From a virus: a stretch of DNA of 37,268 nucleotides. The DNA lies in the IMG/VR virus record IMGVR_UViG_3300028844_003918, positions 1-37,268 of that record; one strand, 5' to 3'. Of this stretch, positions 1-8,939 are shown piece by piece. The position numbers and the translations under genes were made by a program. The first letter of the stretch is position 1. Each line of letters starts with the position of its first letter. A model generated the notes under the pieces. The model was not told the DNA's origin, searched no databases, and was given only the letters and a program-made list of their open reading frames with translations.

Positions 1-2
1 AT

Positions 3-914
3 TTAACTGTAGGCGGAAATATTACAGTTGAAGGAAGTACTACATACCTTAATACAGAGACTATGAGAGTACAAGATCCTAACATTGAACTTGGAATACA
101 AGACGATAGCACAGAATTAAATGATACAGGAGTTGATGGTGGAGGTATAACCTTAAGATCAACAGACGGCAGTAAAGATATTCACTGGGTAAACAGTACA
201 GGTAACTGGACTTTTAACCAAAATATTGATTTAATCCAAGGAAAAGAATACAGGATAGAAAATGTACAAATCTTATCTAAAACTAAATTAGGTGATACTG
301 TTGCTACTGCTAATGGATTAACAAGTATAGGTACTTTGGGTTCGTTAAGTGTAACAGGTAATGGAGCATTTGGAAGTATTAGTTCACCCGGAGCATTAAA
401 TATTAGCTCAACTGGTGATATAACAATTAATAATCAAAAAATTACAGGACTAGCAACACCTACTAATAATACTGATGCAGCTACAAAAGCATATGTTGAT
501 AGTGCTACAGCCGGAACAGACATAGCATTTGCACTAGATATTACTGGACTAACAACTCCAAATGGTGCTGGAGTATCAAATGGACCAATAACTGATGTGA
601 GAAATATTTTAGAAAGCATTTCTCCAGCAAATAGTACAAGAGAAAATGCAATAGCAAGAATTCATTGTACAAGTTATGCAGGAGCAACAGTAACAGGAAT
701 CGGTATTAGTGTAACTACAGATGCAACTGGAACACTACAAAAATCTAGTATAGCAGTTGATGCTGCAGGAACACAAAACGAAACAGTAATACAAGATATT
801 GCGGCTGCGAACACAGCTTCGGGTAATATTACACTTACTCCGAGCAGATATACAATGGTATTTACTGTAACAGGAGCAACTTGGACATTTACAAGCACAA
901 GTAATTATCCGTAG
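3..914 (+). CDS. Tail-fibre-like virion protein (5' partial)
   Basis: The reading frame is open to the left edge of the window, so the gene begins upstream; the internal ATG at 63 is not the true start because coding sequence of the same style (residues LTVGGNITVEG) precedes it. The product is rich in G, T, N and S with short beta-type repeats (GNITV, GSLSVTGNGAFGS, GALNISSTGDITINN), typical of phage fibre shafts. A segment near its middle (KITGLATPTNNTDAATKAYVDS) resembles the linker motif seen in many tail-fibre and collar proteins. It probably forms part of an adsorption fibre on the virion. It is followed by two more virion genes in the same direction. The exact fibre type cannot be assigned because the N-terminal attachment domain lies outside the window. 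Confidence 0.8.
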   Translation, partial: LTVGGNITVEGSTTYLNTETMRVQDPNIELGIQDDSTELNDTGVDGGGITLRSTDGSKDIHWVNSTGNWTFNQNIDLIQGKEYRIENVQILSKTKLGDTVATANGLTSIGTLGSLSVTGNGAFGSISSPGALNISSTGDITINNQKITGLATPTNNTDAATKAYVDSATAGTDIAFALDITGLTTPNGAGVSNGPITDVRNILESISPANSTRENAIARIHCTSYAGATVTGIGISVTTDATGTLQKSSIAVDAAGTQNETVIQDIAAANTASGNITLTPSRYTMVFTVTGATWTFTSTSNYP

Positions 915-919
915 GTTAC

Positions 920-927
920 GATAAATA
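920..927 (+). promoter_or_regulatory. T4-type late promoter
   Basis: GATAAATA followed by CT matches the T4 late promoter octamer TATAAATA except at the first base. It lies in the 41-base gap between two virion genes, 28 bases before the ATG at 956, the same spacing as other structural-gene late promoters in this window. Confidence 0.7.
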
Positions 928-955
928 CTATTAACAACAAAGGGTTATAAAAACT

Positions 956-2470
956 ATGGCGTACACAATTAACACATATAACACTAATCAATTAACCGTA
1001 GTACAAGACGGGACAATTGATCAGACTACAGACATTAAGTTAGTTGGTAAAAACTATGCAGGGTATGGTGAGATACAAAACGAAAACTTTGTATTCTTAT
1101 TAGAAAACTTTGCTGGCGGCAACCAACCACCTAGAGCTATTACAGGGCAAATTTGGTTTGACACTGTAAACAGCAAACTTAAATTTTACGATAGCACAAA
1201 ATGGCGCACAACTGGTGGCGCTGAAATTAGTGCTACTGCTCCAGCAGGCCTAGCTACAGGTGATTTTTGGTGGGATACAGGAAATGAACAACTAAAAGTA
1301 TATAATGGAACTGACTTTGTACTAGTTGGTCCACAAGATGCAGGTGCTGGTATTACACAAATGCAAAGTGCTAGTGTACTAGATACCGGTGCTGTTGCAA
1401 GATCAGTTATAAAAGCTACTGTGAATGACGAAGTAATTTTTATTATTAGCCCAAGTGAATTTACTATTGACTCAACTGATTCAGAAAACGCCATTTCTGG
1501 ATTTGATATTGTACGTGCAGGTGTAACTCTTAAAAATACAACAAATGCAACAGCAGGTGTAACAAGCGGAAGTCAAAGATTTTGGGGAACTGCTTCTAAC
1601 GCATTAAAGTTAAATGGTATTGATGCAAGTAATTATGTGCAAGCTAATCCAGGAAACCCAACTGTATTTTCAGAGCTTACAAACTTTCAAACTGATTCAG
1701 GAATTGCAATTGGTCAAGGGCTTGATTTAAAGATCTTTGTTGAAAACGACAACCAAGGTGTTATTAGTAATTCACAAGGTGACGAAATACGTTTTAGAGC
1801 AAAACAAACTGGTGGTGTTGTCAAAAATATTGTTACAATGGAGCCAGGCAAAATTAAACCAGGCTTAAATGCAGCAGCAACAGGAGTTGAGTTAGTTGAT
1901 TTAGGTAGTACTACTGAAAAATTTAATGCAGTTTATGCAACTAACCTCTACGGAACATCAGAAAAAGCATCTGCACTAATAGTTGGCGGAAGCGCACGAT
2001 CTGGTGCAGTAGACTCAACAGGTACTGGTACAGGTAACAGCGTTGCAGTAAGAGATAGTTCAGGAAATTTAAATGCAGTACTTTTCCAAGGTACAGCAAC
2101 AAGTGCAAGATATGCTGATTTAGCAGAAAAATATTCAACAGCTAAAGATTTAGCTCCAGGAACAGTAGTATGCGTTGCTACTACAACAGAATACGAAGTA
2201 GAACCTGTACGTATTGGTGCAACAGCAATTGGAGTTGTGTCAACAGATCCAGCTGTAATGATGAATAGTGATGCTGAAGGACAATATATTGGTCTAAAAG
2301 GAAGACTACCAGTTAAAGTTATAGGATCAGTCAACAAAGGCGATAAAGTGTACGTTGACGACGGCGGTTGTGCAAGCACAGCAGTAAATGGTGGTTCACT
2401 AGTTGGTATAGCTTTAGAATCTAGCACAGATGAGTCAGAAAAATTAATTGAGTGCGTTTTAAAAGTATAA
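956..2470 (+). CDS. Tail-fibre/virion structural protein
   Basis: A 504-residue protein. The N-terminal part (about 1-110) has two WFDT/WWDT-type repeats (GQIWFDTVNSKLKFYD and GDFWWDTGNEQLKVYN), a pattern common in virion proteins of marine T4-like phages. The middle is low-complexity beta-rich sequence. The C-terminal part (about 370-504) holds SARYADLAEKY followed by a compact domain ending ECVLKV, often found at fibre C-termini. No enzyme motif is seen. The likely role is an adsorption or baseplate-associated fibre. The ATG at 956 has AAAGGG about 13 bases upstream and a late promoter 28 bases upstream. The stop codon overlaps the next late promoter. The structural class is well supported; the exact virion position is not. 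Confidence 0.8.
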   Translation: MAYTINTYNTNQLTVVQDGTIDQTTDIKLVGKNYAGYGEIQNENFVFLLENFAGGNQPPRAITGQIWFDTVNSKLKFYDSTKWRTTGGAEISATAPAGLATGDFWWDTGNEQLKVYNGTDFVLVGPQDAGAGITQMQSASVLDTGAVARSVIKATVNDEVIFIISPSEFTIDSTDSENAISGFDIVRAGVTLKNTTNATAGVTSGSQRFWGTASNALKLNGIDASNYVQANPGNPTVFSELTNFQTDSGIAIGQGLDLKIFVENDNQGVISNSQGDEIRFRAKQTGGVVKNIVTMEPGKIKPGLNAAATGVELVDLGSTTEKFNAVYATNLYGTSEKASALIVGGSARSGAVDSTGTGTGNSVAVRDSSGNLNAVLFQGTATSARYADLAEKYSTAKDLAPGTVVCVATTTEYEVEPVRIGATAIGVVSTDPAVMMNSDAEGQYIGLKGRLPVKVIGSVNKGDKVYVDDGGCASTAVNGGSLVGIALESSTDESEKLIECVLKV

Positions 2471-2473
2471 ATA
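2466..2473 (+). promoter_or_regulatory. T4-type late promoter
   Basis: A perfect TATAAATA octamer overlapping the TAA stop of the preceding gene and 28 bases before the ATG at 2502. Position and spacing match a late promoter driving the third virion gene. Confidence 0.8.
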
Positions 2474-2501
2474 TATACGTACTTATTATAGAGGAAAGAT
2501 A

Positions 2502-3425
2502 ATGGCAGTAACAGTTGGAACAACTATAGGCGAATCAGAATATACTACTCTGCGTAGTAAAATGCTAACAGTTATGAGTACACCATCCGGAACAGGAACA
2601 GCCGCGGCAGGATATTTACAAGCAACAACAGCTCCAGCAGTTAGTCCAGGTGACAAAATTACAGCTGCACAATGGAACGCAGTAAAAGATGACATCACAA
2701 AAGCATTTACACACCAAACAGGTGCAGCACCAGCTGCTCCAGCCTTAGTTACAGTTGATACAGATACTGGTATAACAGCTGCAATACACAATGATTATGA
2801 AACTGTTGCAAACTTTATTGCAAACGATGCAAATAGATTTAGTTTAGGATCAGGACAGAGTTCAACAGAATCTGCAAGGTCTAGCAGTGCTACTAATTGG
2901 AACGGTACAATTATACACGATGTTACATTTACATGGGCAAGTGCCAATGATGCAAAAGCATTTTTTAATTCAGGTAGTTATATAAGAATGAGTTCAACAC
3001 TTTCTTATACAGGTAGCGAAGCAAAAACACTACAATGGAAAAACATGTTGTCTGACTCTAGTGTAATAGCACTTAATCATATAAGTGCTTACAAAGAAAC
3101 TGGTACAAGTGGTACAATTAGCAACAATGATGGCTTTTATGATATTGACAGCACAGAGCGTGAACTATATGTACAAGATAATTCTGCAAATCCTTATTCA
3201 GAGAACAGATATAAAATTATGGCAAGATCTATTACTAATGGATTACGTATAAGACTATTATACGAAGATAATGATGTTGGTGATCAAACTGGGTCAGGCC
3301 CAGCAGTTGACGAAAATGTTGCAGGCACGCTAACTAGCGCATTTTCACTAGTACGTGCTACAGGAGCAGCAGTTGAAGTAGCAGCACCTACTATTGCTAC
3401 TGGCGGCACAAATACTTTCACATAA
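2502..3425 (+). CDS. Virion structural protein
   Basis: A 307-residue protein with an A/T/G-rich N-terminal half (residues 1-95) containing DKITAAQWNAVKDDITKAFTHQTG, a phrase I associate with conserved virion proteins of marine T4-like phages. The remainder looks beta-rich (SGSYIRMSSTLSYTGS, ENRYKIMARSITNGLRIRLLYEDND). No signal peptide, membrane segment or catalytic motif is visible. A clear GAGGAAAG ribosome site lies before the ATG, and a perfect late promoter lies 28 bases upstream. It is the last structural gene before the sigma70-type promoter and the accessory block. A fibre or neck component is plausible; the specific role is unknown. Confidence 0.75.
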   Translation: MAVTVGTTIGESEYTTLRSKMLTVMSTPSGTGTAAAGYLQATTAPAVSPGDKITAAQWNAVKDDITKAFTHQTGAAPAAPALVTVDTDTGITAAIHNDYETVANFIANDANRFSLGSGQSSTESARSSSATNWNGTIIHDVTFTWASANDAKAFFNSGSYIRMSSTLSYTGSEAKTLQWKNMLSDSSVIALNHISAYKETGTSGTISNNDGFYDIDSTERELYVQDNSANPYSENRYKIMARSITNGLRIRLLYEDNDVGDQTGSGPAVDENVAGTLTSAFSLVRATGAAVEVAAPTIATGGTNTFT

Positions 3426-3428
3426 TAC

Positions 3429-3457
3429 TTGACAAACTAGTAGTTTTAGTATATACT
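3429..3457 (+). promoter_or_regulatory. Sigma70-type promoter heading the accessory block
   Basis: TTGACA at 3429-3434, a 17-base spacer, and TATACT at 3452-3457 give a near-consensus host sigma70 promoter. The predicted start is near 3464, leaving about a 20-base leader that contains AAGGAG before the ATG at 3483. A 10-base perfect palindrome (AGTATATACT, 3448-3457) overlaps the -10 box and could be an operator. Late promoters precede the virion genes on either side, so this suggests the accessory block can be transcribed early by host polymerase. Confidence 0.8.
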
Positions 3458-3482
3458 ATAACAGTATACACAAGGAGATCCT

Positions 3483-3830
3483 ATGGACGAACGACTAGAA
3501 AAAGCTCTAGAATTTTCTAATTTTTTAGAAACACAAAACAATCAAAAGCGTATCTTTTTAGAACAATATAAGAATAACTTAATCCATTATGTAAACGGAA
3601 ATAAAATTTCTGTAACTATGGAATTGATTACTTTTTGTAAAAGTATGATATTACTAGATCAAGAATCAATAGTTTTACTAGATGATAATAATACCCCCTT
3701 TGATGTACAAGACCTAAAAGAATTCACCCGTGAATTATTAGGTGTTTATACATTTGCATCTAGAAAATACTTATATGATTATAATAAAATTAAAAATAAT
3801 AGATCAGTTGAAGGATTAACTAATCTATGA
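3483..3830 (+). CDS. Small conserved-looking phage protein, function unknown
   Basis: A 115-residue, mostly helical, charged protein with no recognised catalytic motif, signal peptide or membrane segment. It has a strong AAGGAG ribosome site 6 bases before the ATG and is the first gene behind the sigma70-type promoter. Its stop overlaps the start of the following glycosyltransferase-like gene (ATGA). The helical character (FSNFLETQNNQKRIFLEQYK and a LLDDNNTPFDVQDLKEFTREL segment) would fit a chaperone or assembly factor for the neighbouring fibre genes, but that is only a guess from position. Confidence 0.7.
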   Translation: MDERLEKALEFSNFLETQNNQKRIFLEQYKNNLIHYVNGNKISVTMELITFCKSMILLDQESIVLLDDNNTPFDVQDLKEFTRELLGVYTFASRKYLYDYNKIKNNRSVEGLTNL

Positions 3831-4675
3831 AACAGGGTGTAATTTTATTTGCATTTAACAATAAACAAATTGATTATGTAAAGCAGGCTGTTTATTGTGC
3901 AAAACGTATAAAAAAATATCTCAACTTGCCGGTGCAGTTAATTACAGACAACGAAGAATACCTTATAGATGCATTTCCGTTCTACAAAAACTATATAGAT
4001 ATAGTTACTCCTAGTACAGCACCGACTGCTTCAAGAAAAACATTTTATGACGGTATATACTCAAACAGAGGTAAACTAGAATGGAAGAATAGTGCAAGAG
4101 ATTGTGCATTTGATTTAACAGAATTTGATCAAACACTAGTACTAGATACTGATTTGTTGATCAGTAATGATAAACTATTAACTTGTTTTAACACCCCAGA
4201 AGATTTTATGATTGCAAATGATTATAATCTAGTTAATGAAAATACTCTAATAAATTTTGATAGAGTAAGCGATAAAACCATACCAATGTACTGGGCAACT
4301 ATTTTATATTTTACAAAAAGCACTACAGCAAAAACAGTTTTTGATTTAGTACAACATATTAAAGACAACTATGAATATTATAGATTAGTCTACGATATTA
4401 CAGAAACAAAATTTAGAAATGATTATGCATTCAGTATAGCAGTACATATGATGCGTGGGTTTGTTGAAGATAGTAATTGGCCTTTACCGATACCCGGTGA
4501 TATGTGGGTATCAACTGATAGAGATATACTTATAGATATCAAAGATGATAGTATACAATTATTAGCACGACGAGATTACGATTATATTTCTACAAAATTG
4601 ACAGATGCTACTACCCATGTTATGAATAAATTTAGTTTAGATAGATTTATTGACAAGGAGTTTGCTAATGAGTAA
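3827..4675 (+). CDS. Glycosyltransferase-like protein (GT-A type), copy 1
   Basis: A 282-residue protein that starts with a strand-helix unit (GVILFAFNN, then a helix and VQLITDNEE). A LVLDTDLLI segment at about residues 104-112 provides a DxD motif of the kind that binds nucleotide-sugar and metal in GT-A glycosyltransferases. The overall plan resembles GT8-like enzymes. Sugar donor and acceptor cannot be inferred. The next gene encodes a paralogue with the same opening (GICLVAQNN, LITNDD) and an MDVDML motif, indicating tandem duplication. Its start overlaps the preceding stop (ATGA). Confidence is good for the fold class and modest for activity. Confidence 0.7.
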   Translation: MKQGVILFAFNNKQIDYVKQAVYCAKRIKKYLNLPVQLITDNEEYLIDAFPFYKNYIDIVTPSTAPTASRKTFYDGIYSNRGKLEWKNSARDCAFDLTEFDQTLVLDTDLLISNDKLLTCFNTPEDFMIANDYNLVNENTLINFDRVSDKTIPMYWATILYFTKSTTAKTVFDLVQHIKDNYEYYRLVYDITETKFRNDYAFSIAVHMMRGFVEDSNWPLPIPGDMWVSTDRDILIDIKDDSIQLLARRDYDYISTKLTDATTHVMNKFSLDRFIDKEFANE

Positions 4676-5495
4676 CGGTATTTGTTTAGTAGCACAAAAT
4701 AATACTAAAACTGACTATGTTAGACAGGCTTATGCACTAGCATTAAGTGTACTTGCTAACAATCCAGATACAAACATAAGTTTAATTACAAATGATGATG
4801 TTTGTAAAAAATACACTAGTGTATTTGATAAAATTATTCCGATTCCTTGGGGCGATCTATCTTCAGAAAACGAGTGGAAAATAGACAATCGTTGGAAAGT
4901 GTATCACGTAACTCCGTACAAAAACACAATTGTAATGGATGTAGATATGCTAGTGTTAGATAGTATTAATATAATGTGGCAAGACATAAAAACTCCACCT
5001 TCATTATTGTTTACTAAAAACGTTAAAACTTACCGTAACGCTACTGTAACTTCTAGATACTATCGACGAGCATTTGACGATAATAATTTACCTGATGCAT
5101 ATTCTGGAGTTTATCAGTTTAGTAAATGTAATCAAACAAGAACATTCTTTGTACTATTAGATGTTATTATGCAAAATTGGCAAACTTTCTACAATAAATT
5201 TGCACCAAATAGTAAGCAAAACTGGTGTAGTGTAGATTTAAGTGTAGCAATAGCATTGAAAATTTTAGATATGCAAGGATACTGCTTAGATAAAAGTCGG
5301 TTAACATTTACACATATGAAACCTCAGTTACAAAATTTATATAATCCGCCTATAAAATGGATGGATGCATTACCAGTTGAGTTTGGAGACAACGGCATAT
5401 ATATTAATGGATACAAACAATCAGGTATATTGCACTATGTCGAAGATGAGTTTTTAACAGACAATATGTTAGCATGGTTAGAGGAGAAAGTGTAA
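4668..5495 (+). CDS. Glycosyltransferase-like protein (GT-A type), copy 2
   Basis: A 275-residue paralogue of the upstream gene: same N-terminal fold signature, a helix of the type TDYVRQAYALALSVL, and an IVMDVDMLVLD segment at about residues 86-96 giving the DxD motif. The start at 4668 is chosen over an ATG at 4650 because AAGGAG lies 7 bases before it and because it gives the short overlap typical of this operon. The middle (YSGVYQFSKCNQTRTFF and a following NWCSVDLSVAIAL) resembles the acceptor-side portion of GT8-like enzymes. It probably transfers a sugar onto a phage or host surface structure; the substrate is unknown. Confidence 0.7.
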   Translation: MSNGICLVAQNNTKTDYVRQAYALALSVLANNPDTNISLITNDDVCKKYTSVFDKIIPIPWGDLSSENEWKIDNRWKVYHVTPYKNTIVMDVDMLVLDSINIMWQDIKTPPSLLFTKNVKTYRNATVTSRYYRRAFDDNNLPDAYSGVYQFSKCNQTRTFFVLLDVIMQNWQTFYNKFAPNSKQNWCSVDLSVAIALKILDMQGYCLDKSRLTFTHMKPQLQNLYNPPIKWMDALPVEFGDNGIYINGYKQSGILHYVEDEFLTDNMLAWLEEKV

Positions 5496-6040
5496 TGTTT
5501 TATATTCATTATAACGAAGACGGAGATATTATCTCAGTTGCTAATCACAATAATGCTACTTTGTCTATACCTACTACTAAGGAACTGTATGATGATTTTT
5601 CGTTTGGTAAAAAACATTTTCATGAATACAAAATTATTGAAGATGTATTCATTAAAGGAAAAATGCATGTTGTTCCTACTATATTTGACTTTAATACAGA
5701 TATTAAACACAAAACGGGTATAATAGAATTAGCAGACGTTTGTGATAGTGGAATTCAAATTGTACAAGAAAGTAACTCCTGGATAGTAAATAACTTTATA
5801 GATTATTTTACAATAACTAAACTATCTATAAGTGAAGGACATATAACAGAATATTATATTGTAGATCCAAACAACCGATTTATATTATTAGATAAATTTA
5901 GTCTTGATTTAAAAGATATTGCAATGAAGAAACAAACAATAATTAATAACACTGTTAAGAATAAAAAAATATCTATAATTACTCGAAGTAGCACTATACC
6001 ACATGTACACACAATAGGATTAAACAATGAAAATAATTGA
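5495..6040 (+). CDS. Hypothetical accessory protein
   Basis: A 181-residue protein that opens MFYIHYNEDGDIISVAN and looks mainly beta-rich. I do not recognise the family. The start at 5495 is chosen over the ATG at 5474 because it gives a TAATG junction with the previous stop and has GAGGAG 8 bases upstream. The segment around residues 30-90 contains YDDFSFGKKHFHEYKI and a short alternating strand pattern. The C-terminus is basic (KNKKISIITRSST). No signal peptide or transmembrane segment is seen. Its place between two glycosyltransferase-like pairs suggests a partner role in the same pathway, but this is inference. Confidence 0.65.
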   Translation: MFYIHYNEDGDIISVANHNNATLSIPTTKELYDDFSFGKKHFHEYKIIEDVFIKGKMHVVPTIFDFNTDIKHKTGIIELADVCDSGIQIVQESNSWIVNNFIDYFTITKLSISEGHITEYYIVDPNNRFILLDKFSLDLKDIAMKKQTIINNTVKNKKISIITRSSTIPHVHTIGLNNENN

Positions 6041-6941
6041 TTACGATATTATATATTTAAGTTATGATGAACCTAATGCAGAAAAAAATTATGCAGATCT
6101 TCTTACTAAAGTGCCTTGGGCAAAACGTGTACATGGAGTAGAAGGTTCAGATGCTGCTCACAAAGCCTGTGCAGAAATATCAGAAACTGATAGATTTATT
6201 ACAGTAGACGGCGACAATATTATAAGACCTAGTTTCATACAGCAAAACTTAGATTTATCAAAAAACGATGATTTAAAAACTAGTGTAATTAGCTGGTGTG
6301 GCAAAAATGTAATCAACGGGTTAATGTACGGCAACGGCGGACTCAAATGTTGGCCTAAAGAATATGTGCTGAACATGCGCACACACGAAAATGCAGAAGA
6401 GAATAATGTAGCTGCACAAGTAGATTTTTGTTGGGATCTAAAATATATACAACAAAATAGTTGTTATAGCGATGTTTACAATAATGAAACACCACAACAG
6501 GCATGGAGAGCAGGATTTAGAGAGGGTGTCAAAATGGCACTTGACCGAGGAGCAAAACCTACCAAAGAAGAATTCCTTAAAGGTCATTGGAAAAATTTAC
6601 ACAGGCTTTGGATTTGGTTAACTGTAGGCGCAGATGTTGAAAATGGTCTTTGGGCAATTTACGGCGCTAGAGAAGGTTTATATAAAACAATGTGTTCTGA
6701 CTGGGACTTTGTAAATGTGAGAGATTTTGAATATCTTAATAATATGTGGAATGAAAAACAAGATTCATCCTCGAATGAATTAATAGAGGCAATTGAAGTA
6801 TTAGGTGCTGCATTAATTAATGAACTTGAACTTCCGATTTCACAAGCTCCACTAGATCAACAGCAAAGTAAATTTTTTAAAACAGTATATCAAAATCCTA
6901 GCAGAAACCCACAGCAACAGTTTGTTATTGATCCAGAATGA
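6027..6941 (+). CDS. Glycosyltransferase-like protein, family B copy 1
   Basis: A 304-residue protein related to the gene at 8268. Both open with a short strand (YDIIYLSYDEP here), then PWAKRVHGVEG, then a helix leading to a DxD-type motif (FITVDGDNII, about residues 58-67), and share INGL(M/I)YG(N/Y)GG(L/I)K. That pattern suggests a GT-A/GT2-like nucleotide-sugar transferase fold. Compared with its paralogue it carries an extra C-terminal tail of about 60 residues (from roughly residue 240), rich in Q, N and S. The gene overlaps the previous stop by 14 bases. Donor and acceptor are unknown. Confidence 0.6.
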   Translation: MKIIDYDIIYLSYDEPNAEKNYADLLTKVPWAKRVHGVEGSDAAHKACAEISETDRFITVDGDNIIRPSFIQQNLDLSKNDDLKTSVISWCGKNVINGLMYGNGGLKCWPKEYVLNMRTHENAEENNVAAQVDFCWDLKYIQQNSCYSDVYNNETPQQAWRAGFREGVKMALDRGAKPTKEEFLKGHWKNLHRLWIWLTVGADVENGLWAIYGAREGLYKTMCSDWDFVNVRDFEYLNNMWNEKQDSSSNELIEAIEVLGAALINELELPISQAPLDQQQSKFFKTVYQNPSRNPQQQFVIDPE

Positions 6942-8275
6942 ATATAGATAGTTTACCGTCAGTTAAAAAAGAATTAGATAGTATAGGCAAAGGAATGTGC
7001 TTTGCAAAATGGTCTCAAGTTACTATACATCTTGGAGCAGGTATAACACATAGCTGTCATCATGTAGGTGCTCATAAAATTCCTTTAGATGAATTAGCAA
7101 AAGATCCAGGTGCTCTACATAATACAAGCGAAAAAAAGCTACGTAGAAAAGAAATGCTTGCAGGAAAACGCCCAGTTGAATGTGATTATTGTTGGCGTAT
7201 TGAAGATAATACAAAAGAATATAGTGACAGAGTGTTAAAAAGTTCATCACCTTGGAGTCAAGTTGATAAAGATGTCATAATGACAAGCACAGGCGACGAA
7301 AACATTTATCCAAGATACGTAGAAGTAAGTTTTAGTAATGTTTGTAACTTTAAATGTTCTTATTGTGGTCCGGCATTTAGTAGTAAATGGACAGAGGAAA
7401 TAAAAGCAAAAGGTCAATATCAATTATTTACTAAAGGATACAATGGAATAAAAGATCATGAGATTCCTTATACTAATAAGGAAGAAAATCCTTATGTTGA
7501 AGCATTTTGGAAATGGTTTCCTGATGCTGTTACTCATATGCATATTTTTAGAATTACAGGAGGCGAACCCCTGTTAAGTAAGCATACGTTTAAAGTAATT
7601 AACTATTTATTAGAGAATCCGCAACCTAACTTAGTTTTTGCTATTAATTCTAATGCTTGTCCGCCGAATGATATATGGAAGAGATTTGTAAAACTGATTA
7701 AAAAACTTGAAGATACAGGCAGTGTAAAAAGATTTGATTTTTTTACAAGTGCTGAAAGTTATGGTGAACAAGCTGAGTATTCTAGAGACGGCATGGATTG
7801 GAAGTTATTCGAAGATAATATTAATTATTTTTTAGAAAATAATAATTCTAATATTATTATAATGAGTGCATTTAATATCCTTAGTTTACCTACACTCAAT
7901 AGTTATCTTAGATTTGTAAATTCATACAAACGAAAATTTGGAAGTAAGCGTATAACAGTAGATTTTGCATATGTCCGTCATCCAGAATTTTTAGATATTA
8001 AAATAGCAACACCAAATCTAATTGACAAATATTTAAAACCTTGTATAATATACATAAAAGAAATGTCACGTTTTTCTCAGTTCGAATATTTAAAATTTAA
8101 TCGTATATATGAAGATTGTTTATCTTTACTAGATAAAGACACTGATGTAAGTTTAGATAGATTAAGATTTTATCAATTTATTAAAGAATATGATTCTAGA
8201 CGTGGCAAAAATTTTATACAAACCTTTCCTGAATATAAAAATTTTTTAGAAATGTGCAGAGGTAAAGATGTTTGA
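6938..8275 (+). CDS. Radical SAM protein with N-terminal twitch-like module (A)
   Basis: A 445-residue radical SAM enzyme. The [4Fe-4S]-SAM motif CNFKCSYC is at residues 136-143 and the SAM-binding GGEP lies in RITGGEPLLS. Before the core, cysteines C21, C40, C82 and C85 (the last two as CDYC) form a set suited to an auxiliary iron-sulfur cluster, in the order seen in proteins with an N-terminal twitch or SPASM-like module. The family usually performs 5'-deoxyadenosyl-radical chemistry; no substrate can be named. It overlaps the upstream glycosyltransferase-like gene (ATGA) and the downstream one by 8 bases, so it sits directly inside a glycosyltransferase pair, which hints at a sugar-linked substrate. 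The C-terminus ends FPEYKNFLEMCR, a pattern echoed in its paralogues. Confidence 0.85.
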   Translation: MNIDSLPSVKKELDSIGKGMCFAKWSQVTIHLGAGITHSCHHVGAHKIPLDELAKDPGALHNTSEKKLRRKEMLAGKRPVECDYCWRIEDNTKEYSDRVLKSSSPWSQVDKDVIMTSTGDENIYPRYVEVSFSNVCNFKCSYCGPAFSSKWTEEIKAKGQYQLFTKGYNGIKDHEIPYTNKEENPYVEAFWKWFPDAVTHMHIFRITGGEPLLSKHTFKVINYLLENPQPNLVFAINSNACPPNDIWKRFVKLIKKLEDTGSVKRFDFFTSAESYGEQAEYSRDGMDWKLFEDNINYFLENNNSNIIIMSAFNILSLPTLNSYLRFVNSYKRKFGSKRITVDFAYVRHPEFLDIKIATPNLIDKYLKPCIIYIKEMSRFSQFEYLKFNRIYEDCLSLLDKDTDVSLDRLRFYQFIKEYDSRRGKNFIQTFPEYKNFLEMCRGKDV

Positions 8276-8939
8276 CATTGCATTTATTAGTTATAACGAA
8301 AAAGAAGCAGACGTTAATTGGAAAAAATTAAAAGATAAATTTCCTTATGCCAAACGAACACACGGTGTAAAAGGTATACATCAAGCGCATATACAAGCTG
8401 CGAAAACAGCGTGTACAGAAATGTTTTTTATTGTTGATGCAGATGCATACGTTGTAGAAGATTTTGATTTTAGTTATATTCCGCCAGTAAATTATAGAGA
8501 TGCTGTACACGTATGGAGAAGCCAAAATCCTATAAATGGATTAATATATGGATATGGAGGAATAAAACTATTTCCAAGAAATGCAACTATTAATATGGAT
8601 ACTAGTAAACCAGATATGACTACTAGTATTAGTGACAACTTTGTGCTTATGAACGATATTAGTAATACTACGGCATTTAACGTTGACGAGTTCAGTACTT
8701 GGCGTAGTGCGTTTAGAGAGTGTACAAAATTAGCAAGTAAAATTATTGACAGACAAAATGAGGAAGAAACAAATGAAAGATTACAAATTTGGACAACAGT
8801 GGGAGGAGATGCTCCCTTCGGCGAATATGCTATTAAAGGTGCTATTGCTGGCAGGAAGTACGGGCTTTCTAATGGCGTTGATCTGGGGTTAATAAACAAC
8901 TTTGAATGGCTAAAGGAACAATTTGATGCAGACGTTTGA
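8268..8939 (+). CDS. Glycosyltransferase-like protein, family B copy 2
   Basis: A 223-residue shorter paralogue of the gene at 6027. It shows the same sequence of signatures: FDIAFISYNEKEAD, PYAKRTHGVKG, a DxD-type motif in FFIVDADAYVV at about residues 52-62, and INGLIYGYGGIKLFP. A later WTTVGGDAPFGEYAIKGA segment matches the WLTVGADVENGLWAIYGA region of the paralogue, which supports common origin rather than chance. It lacks the long Q-rich tail. The ATG at 8268 follows GAGGTAAAG and overlaps the radical SAM gene before it by 8 bases. Likely a GT-A-fold transferase; the substrate is unknown. Confidence 0.6.
   Translation: MFDIAFISYNEKEADVNWKKLKDKFPYAKRTHGVKGIHQAHIQAAKTACTEMFFIVDADAYVVEDFDFSYIPPVNYRDAVHVWRSQNPINGLIYGYGGIKLFPRNATINMDTSKPDMTTSISDNFVLMNDISNTTAFNVDEFSTWRSAFRECTKLASKIIDRQNEEETNERLQIWTTVGGDAPFGEYAIKGAIAGRKYGLSNGVDLGLINNFEWLKEQFDADV

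Noticed and set aside
434-898. Minus-strand open frames inside the first fibre gene
   Set aside because: They are mirror frames of repetitive coding sequence, with hydrophobic residue bias from reverse-complemented G/T/A-rich codons and no ribosome site.
1948-2523. A 191-residue minus-strand open frame across the end of the second fibre gene
   Set aside because: It runs opposite to a well-supported virion gene and through two promoters, and its sequence shows no motif; the length is an effect of few stops in the antisense of this codon use.
3426-3482. Terminator for the virion genes in the gap after 3425
   Set aside because: The inverted AT-rich words form no GC-rich stem with a T-run; they are better explained as promoter and possible operator.
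8272-8297. TTGACA with TATAAC near the start of the gene at 8268
   Set aside because: The spacer is only 14 bases and the element lies inside coding sequence.
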